A stretch of 9,428 bases of DNA from an uncultured Coriobacteriaceae bacterium (lineage in GTDB: Bacteria > Actinomycetota > Coriobacteriia > Coriobacteriales > Eggerthellaceae). The stretch's first letter is position 1. Each line of letters begins with the position of its first letter. A program made the translations under genes and the position numbers. The DNA lies in assembly GCA_902781245.1 (NCBI GenBank), contig CACZIP010000053.1:1-9428 (forward strand), in the 5' to 3' direction. Shown piece after piece: positions 6,469 through 9,428 of this stretch. The notes beneath the pieces are model-generated. The model was not told the origin of the DNA and ran no database searches. It saw only the letters and a list, made by a program, of their open reading frames with translations.

Positions 6469-7206
6469 TTAGCGCACAAACACGAAGGACGTATCAGTCG
6501 AACGCGCTTCGTCGAAGGCGTAGTCGCTCCAGGTGAACTGCTTGATTTGCTCGAGTTCGCTCGCTTGCACGCTGGCTAGGAAGCGCACCATCTCACCGCG
6601 TGCCATCTTCGCGTAGACGCCCTTCTGCACGACTTTGCCACCAGTGAGCTCGCCGAACACGCAGGTGATGTACGTGTCGTCTGGTTGCAGGTATTTCTCG
6701 ATTGCTTTCGAGTATTCCTTGGAGGCAAGGTTGACGATGATGTGGCATTCGTCGACGACCTCGCGGTAGAGACTCTCGCCCCAGAAATCGTAGAGGTTCG
6801 AAAACCCGTCGACGGTGGCCTTGGCTTGCATCTCGAGGCGGTAAGGCACCACGCCGTCGAACGGTTTGAGCACGCCGTAGAACCCCGAGAGGATGCGCAG
6901 GTGATCCTGCACGTAAGCCAGATGTCCATCCTCGAAAACGGCAGGAGCCATGTACGTGTATTGGATGCCGTCGTAAGCCAGCAGCGCAGGTGTTAAGTTA
7001 CGCCGCAGGTCCATGTGCTCGAGGCGCTCCGCATTCTGTTCGGCGATGGCGTCGCTGCAGGCCCAGAGCTTCTTCTGCTCGGCATACGTAAGCGACAGCA
7101 TCCAATCTCTCAGCCGCTCGGCGCGCTCGATGAACACGGGGAGATCCTGATGGGCGAGCGCTGCCTCATTAACCATCTTCTTCGCAGGCGAGATGATGAT
7201 TCTCAC
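6469..7206 (-). CDS. yaaA: Peroxide stress protein YaaA (DUF328/UPF0246)
   Basis: A 245-residue cytoplasmic protein of the YaaA family, which in E. coli limits intracellular free iron and so protects DNA and proteins from Fenton damage during H2O2 stress; the biochemical activity is not fully settled. Family blocks are all present: ISPAKKM (5-11), AYDG (77-80), the highly conserved ILSGFYGVLKPFDGVVPYRLEM region (105-126), NLASKEY (159-165) and KMARGEMVRFL (200-210). Length matches the usual ~245-258. The start is GTG, and its first four bases, GTGA, contain the TGA stop of bcp, so the two genes overlap by 4 bases and yaaA is probably translated by re-initiation. Pairing with a peroxiredoxin supports a peroxide-defence role. 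Confidence 0.95.
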   Translation of the reverse strand: MRIIISPAKKMVNEAALAHQDLPVFIERAERLRDWMLSLTYAEQKKLWACSDAIAEQNAERLEHMDLRRNLTPALLAYDGIQYTYMAPAVFEDGHLAYVQDHLRILSGFYGVLKPFDGVVPYRLEMQAKATVDGFSNLYDFWGESLYREVVDECHIIVNLASKEYSKAIEKYLQPDDTYITCVFGELTGGKVVQKGVYAKMARGEMVRFLASVQASELEQIKQFTWSDYAFDEARSTDTSFVFVR

Positions 7207-7658
7207 GAGAGATTCTCGAGCATCTGCGCGGGGTTGTCAGCGGCTTTAACCTTGCCGTGGGCTTTGATGATGACCCCTTCCTCGTCGATGAGGTAGGTCG
7301 TGCGTACGACGCCCATTGAGACTTTGCCGGCGGTCTTCTTCTCTTTCCACACGTCGTAAGCTATGAGGACTTCCTTTTCGGTGTCGGAGAGCAGCGTGAA
7401 GGGCAGGCCATACTTCTCCTCGAACTTTTTGTGCGAAGCTACTGAGTCCTTGCTCACGCCGACAACCTCGGCGCCAGCCTCGCGAAACTGCGGGTACAGC
7501 TCGCCGAACGCGCACGCCTGCTTCGTGCACCCCGACGTCATGTCACGCGGGTAGAAATACAGGACGACCTTGCTGCCGCGGTAGTCCGAGAGCGAGCGCA
7601 TTTCGCCGTTCTGATCGGGGAGCGTGAAATCGGGTGCTTGTGTTCCAATTTCGAGCAT
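7203..7658 (-). CDS. bcp: Thiol peroxidase, Bcp-type peroxiredoxin
   Basis: A 151-residue cytoplasmic peroxiredoxin that reduces H2O2 and organic hydroperoxides with thioredoxin-like reductants. The thioredoxin fold begins APDFTLPDQNG (8-18). The active site PRDMTSGCTKQAC fits PxxxTxxC with peroxidatic Cys44, and Cys49 five residues later is the resolving Cys of the BCP/PrxQ group. GVSKDSVASHKKFEEKYGLPFTLLSD (about 72-97) and the TYLID strand follow as usual. The frame extends to an ATG at 7688, but ATG 7658 is chosen because AAGGA lies 5-6 bases upstream, the family begins near here, and a -10 box at 7687-7692 overlaps the upstream ATG. First gene of a two-gene operon with yaaA; divergent from hslO. 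Confidence 0.96.
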   Translation of the reverse strand: MLEIGTQAPDFTLPDQNGEMRSLSDYRGSKVVLYFYPRDMTSGCTKQACAFGELYPQFREAGAEVVGVSKDSVASHKKFEEKYGLPFTLLSDTEKEVLIAYDVWKEKKTAGKVSMGVVRTTYLIDEEGVIIKAHGKVKAADNPAQMLENLS

Positions 7659-7686
7659 GGTGGTCCTTTCTCGCGTTCGCGGTTGC

Positions 7687-7692
7687 ATTATA
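7687..7692 (-). promoter_or_regulatory. -10 box of the bcp-yaaA promoter
   Basis: Read on the minus strand this is a perfect TATAAT. Transcription would start near 7680 and leave about 22 leader bases including the bcp ribosome site. The best -35 at normal spacing is TTCATT (complement of 7711-7716, spacer 18), which overlaps the edge of the palindrome starting at 7714. Confidence 0.6.
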
Positions 7693-7713
7693 GCCTGTGG
7701 GCATGTTGCAAAT

Positions 7714-7740
7714 GAATAAAGGTACCAGGTACGTTTATTC
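7714..7740. repeat. 27-base palindrome, copy 1, in the bcp/hslO intergenic region
   Basis: GAATAAA (7714-7720) and TTTATTC (7734-7740) flank GGTACCAGGTACG (7721-7733). Twelve of 13 symmetric pairs match around a central A. Copy 2 starts 55 bases downstream. Either an operator for the divergent redox genes or a REP-type repeat. Confidence 0.65.
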
Positions 7741-7768
7741 AGGTGCGTTATTCATCATGTGGCATGCC

Positions 7769-7795
7769 GCATAAAAGTACCAGGTACGCTTATTC
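7769..7795. repeat. 27-base element, copy 2, in the bcp/hslO intergenic region
   Basis: Matches copy 1 (7714-7740) at 24 of 27 positions, in direct orientation. The match continues into the flank, with AGGTGCG at 7741-7747 and again at 7797-7803. The three changes fall in the arms, so symmetry is weaker than in copy 1, while the central GTACCAGGTACG is unchanged. It ends at the place where the -35 region of hslO would lie. Confidence 0.65.
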
Positions 7796-7817
7796 AAGGT
7801 GCGCTGTTTCACAGGTA

Positions 7818-7823
7818 TATAAT
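7818..7823 (+). promoter_or_regulatory. -10 box of hslO, probably giving a leaderless mRNA
   Basis: A perfect TATAAT lies only 7 bases before the hslO ATG at 7831, so transcription should begin at or within a base or two of the start codon. No Shine-Dalgarno sequence is present between them. The -35 position (about 7793-7800) has only weak matches, such as TTCAAG, at the edge of palindrome copy 2. Confidence 0.65.
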
Positions 7824-7830
7824 CGCCTGC

Positions 7831-8742
7831 ATGGCTACTAACATCATCGATTTCGAAAGCGCCCGCGTCCGCGCGGGCGATCATATGGTTCGCGGATCGG
7901 CGGCCTACGGCATGGTGCGCGTGTTTGCTGTGAGCGCGCGCGGGGTCGTTCAGGCTGCGCGTGATGCGCATGATACGTCGCCAGTCGTCACGGCAGCGCT
8001 CGGACGCCTCATGATGGGCGCGCTCATGACGGGCGCGATGTTCAAGCAGCCCGACGAGCTGCTCACATACATCGTGAAAGGTGACGGCCCCATCCGCGCG
8101 ATGACGGTCACAGCCAACTGCGAGGGGCAGGTGAAAGGTTTCCCAGCCAACCCGTACGTGTGGGTACCGGCGCGTCCCGATGGCAAGCTCGACGTTGGCC
8201 GCGCGGTAGGGAAGGGCACGCTTGCTGCCGTTCGCGACCTTCCTGGCTTCGAGCCGTACTCGAGCAGGGTCGAGCTCGTGTCGGGAGAGATTGCCGAGGA
8301 CCTCACGCATTACTTCGCCGTGAGCGACCAGGTTCCCACGTCGGTCGGCCTGGGTGTGCTCGTCGGGCGCACTTGGGATGTCGAGTGCGCGGGTGGCTTC
8401 ATCGTGCAGCTCATGCCCGATTGCATCGACGAAGTTGCAGAGCATGTCGAGCGCAACCTGGCGTCGGTGACGTCGGTCACGGATCTGCTGCGCGCGGGCG
8501 CCACGCCGACCGACGTGCTCGGCCGCGTGCTCGAGGGGCTCGACTACCAGGAACTCGAGGCGCAGCCGGTCGAGTTCTACTGCGGCTGCAACGAGCAGCG
8601 TGCCGCGCGCGCCACGATGGCGCTCGGCGAGGACGAGCTGCGCGACATGATCGCCAAGAACGAGACGGCCGAGGTGTGCTGCCATTTCTGCGGAAGGCGC
8701 CATTACCTATCGCCCGAACGCCTACGTGAGCTTCTGGGGTAA
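7831..8742 (+). CDS. hslO: Redox-regulated holdase chaperone Hsp33
   Basis: A 303-residue cytoplasmic chaperone kept inactive by zinc bound to four reduced cysteines; oxidation by peroxide or HOCl with unfolding releases zinc and switches on binding of unfolded proteins. The N-terminal domain shows HMVRGSAAYGMVRVFAVSARG (18-38) and the central VKGDGPIRAMTVTANCEGQVKGFPANP (about 80-106). The C-terminal switch has Cys251-x-Cys253 and Cys284-x-x-Cys287; the 31-residue step between the pairs equals that of E. coli Hsp33 (234 to 265). An additional Cys283 adjoins the second pair. The open frame extends to 7759, but ATG 7831 is chosen because it sits 7 bases after TATAAT. This leaves about 17 residues ahead of the usual family start; ATG at 7885 is a less likely alternative. 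Divergent from the peroxide-defence pair bcp-yaaA. Confidence 0.96.
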   Translation: MATNIIDFESARVRAGDHMVRGSAAYGMVRVFAVSARGVVQAARDAHDTSPVVTAALGRLMMGALMTGAMFKQPDELLTYIVKGDGPIRAMTVTANCEGQVKGFPANPYVWVPARPDGKLDVGRAVGKGTLAAVRDLPGFEPYSSRVELVSGEIAEDLTHYFAVSDQVPTSVGLGVLVGRTWDVECAGGFIVQLMPDCIDEVAEHVERNLASVTSVTDLLRAGATPTDVLGRVLEGLDYQELEAQPVEFYCGCNEQRAARATMALGEDELRDMIAKNETAEVCCHFCGRRHYLSPERLRELLG

Positions 8743-8761
8743 GCCGGCGTCTTCCGTCTTT

Positions 8762-8775
8762 GCTCATCCCTGAGC
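8762..8775. terminator. Small hairpin between convergent hslO and flavoprotein genes
   Basis: GCTCA (8762-8766) and TGAGC (8771-8775) pair around TCCC. CTTT precedes and GAAAA follows on the + strand, so a T-rich stretch follows the stem when read on the minus strand as GCAAAG only weakly. The short stem makes this a doubtful terminator for the 51-base gap between the two stop codons. Confidence 0.3.
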
Positions 8776-8793
8776 GAAAACACGCTTGGCGGC

Positions 8794-9336
8794 CTAAAGT
8801 GTCTTGCCTAGATTTCTCGCTTGCTCAGGGAATCCCGATCGTTTGGTCATACTGGGTGTGCCGCAGCCGCCGCCGAGCACACGCCCGCAATCGCGCAGAT
8901 TCAGGTAGCGCACGAGCGTGTCATAGTGCGCCTCGAGCGCATCGAAGGTCCAGCTGTCGTCGTTCCACGCGACGGCAAGCAGCACAGATTTCAATCGTTT
9001 GCTTGAGATGCGGGGGTTCGCCGAGCAAAAACGATCAATTACTGCCTTGAGCTGCGCTGTCATGCCGTAGTAGTACAGAGGCGTTGCGAAGACGAGCATG
9101 TCGGACGCGAGAATCTGCTCGCGCAACTCGTCGAAGTCGTCGTATTGCACGCACGGGCCGCCGTAGCCGCACGCCACGCAGCCCGTGCAGGGAGCGACGT
9201 CGAGTGCGGCCACGTCAACGACCGCCACGTCATGTCCTGTTTCCCGCGCACCAGCCGCGAACTCGTGTGCGAGCATGGCGGTCGAGCCGTTTGCGTTGGG
9301 GCTCCCTTGCAAGACGAGGATTCTCATCGTCCTCAT
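8794..9336 (-). CDS. Iron-sulfur flavoprotein / NADPH-dependent FMN reductase family oxidoreductase
   Basis: A 180-residue flavodoxin-fold protein. The N-terminal strand and phosphate loop read ILVLQGSPNANGST (6-19), the FMN-phosphate site of the family. A compact cysteine motif CX2CX2CX5C follows (Cys50, 53, 56, 62, in PCTGCVACGYGGPC), as in archaeal and clostridial iron-sulfur flavoproteins that hold a [4Fe-4S] cluster next to FMN. DDFDELREQILASDMLVFATPLYYYGMTAQLKAVIDRF (about 66-103) is the typical second half of the FMN domain. It probably shuttles electrons or reduces quinones, oxygen species or other acceptors; the partner cannot be named. Two ATGs (9336, 9327) are possible; 9327 gives the usual family start, but its AGGA is only 2 bases away, while 9336 has a weak AGAAAGA upstream. 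Next to hslO it extends a redox-themed region. Confidence 0.88.
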   Translation of the reverse strand: MRTMRILVLQGSPNANGSTAMLAHEFAAGARETGHDVAVVDVAALDVAPCTGCVACGYGGPCVQYDDFDELREQILASDMLVFATPLYYYGMTAQLKAVIDRFCSANPRISSKRLKSVLLAVAWNDDSWTFDALEAHYDTLVRYLNLRDCGRVLGGGCGTPSMTKRSGFPEQARNLGKTL

Positions 9337-9428
9337 ATATTCTTTCTGCCACTTCTCGCGCAGTGGCCGCGCTCTTTTCCTATAGACGCGAATATGGGAT
9401 AAAGGGCGTGCATGGGGCGGAGGGCGCT
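9337..9428. other. Upstream region of the flavoprotein gene, window end
   Basis: These 92 bases contain no established gene. TATAGG read on the minus strand (complement of 9378-9383) is a poor -10 candidate for the flavoprotein gene. On the + strand ATAAAG (9399-9404) is followed by ATG at 9412, which may open a rightward gene that leaves the window after five codons. Neither can be confirmed here. Confidence 0.3.

Noticed and set aside
7659..7688. 10-residue N-terminal extension of Bcp from ATG 7688
   Set aside because: The upstream ATG overlaps the predicted -10 box, and the ribosome site lies before ATG 7658.
7714..7795. CRISPR array
   Set aside because: Only two repeat copies, palindromic and degenerate, with one 28-base spacer and no cas genes.
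7735..8703. 322-codon minus-strand open frame antisense to hslO
   Set aside because: It lies opposite a complete Hsp33 gene, is rich in His/Arg/Ala as expected from a GC-rich shadow frame, shows no family motif, and would begin inside hslO.

Overview
This window looks like ordinary chromosome from a GC-rich Gram-positive bacterium. The codon use (strong G/C preference at third positions), the Zn/Cd-type P-type ATPase, the beta-helix lipoprotein and a probable leaderless gene suggest an actinobacterium, most likely a gut Coriobacteriia (Eggerthellaceae such as Slackia or Adlercreutzia). That placement is inference from style and gene content; no rRNA or other marker gene is present.

Layout. 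Positions 1-1665 hold the 3' part of a Zn2+/Cd2+/Pb2+ efflux ATPase on the + strand, cut by the window edge. It converges on proA (1711-3012, -), with a GNAT acetyltransferase (3164-3685, -) upstream of proA. Divergent from the GNAT gene is a large secreted beta-helix lipoprotein (3910-5361, +), closed by a clear rho-independent terminator, followed by a stand-alone radical SAM enzyme (5527-6420, +). The radical SAM gene converges on the bcp-yaaA pair (7658-6469, -; the coding regions overlap by 4 bases). Divergent from bcp is hslO/Hsp33 (7831-8742, +), which converges on an iron-sulfur flavoprotein gene (8794-9336, -). The last ~90 bases are the upstream region of that gene and possibly the start of a rightward gene.

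How the genes fit together. The right half is a redox island: a peroxiredoxin (Bcp) and the peroxide/iron-stress protein YaaA in one operon, back to back with the redox-switched chaperone Hsp33, then an Fe-S flavoprotein. The 172-base gap between bcp and hslO carries two outward-facing perfect TATAAT boxes with a pair of near-identical palindromes (7714-7740 and 7769-7795) between them. The hslO TATAAT lies 7 bases before its ATG, so that mRNA is probably leaderless.

Several intergenic gaps hold REP-like inverted repeats (1663-1691, 3778-3813, 6435-6462, and the 7714/7795 pair). There is no CRISPR array, prophage, insertion sequence, tRNA or rRNA. No clearly new multi-gene system is visible. 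The best leads are the bcp/hslO intergenic region and the beta-helix lipoprotein.
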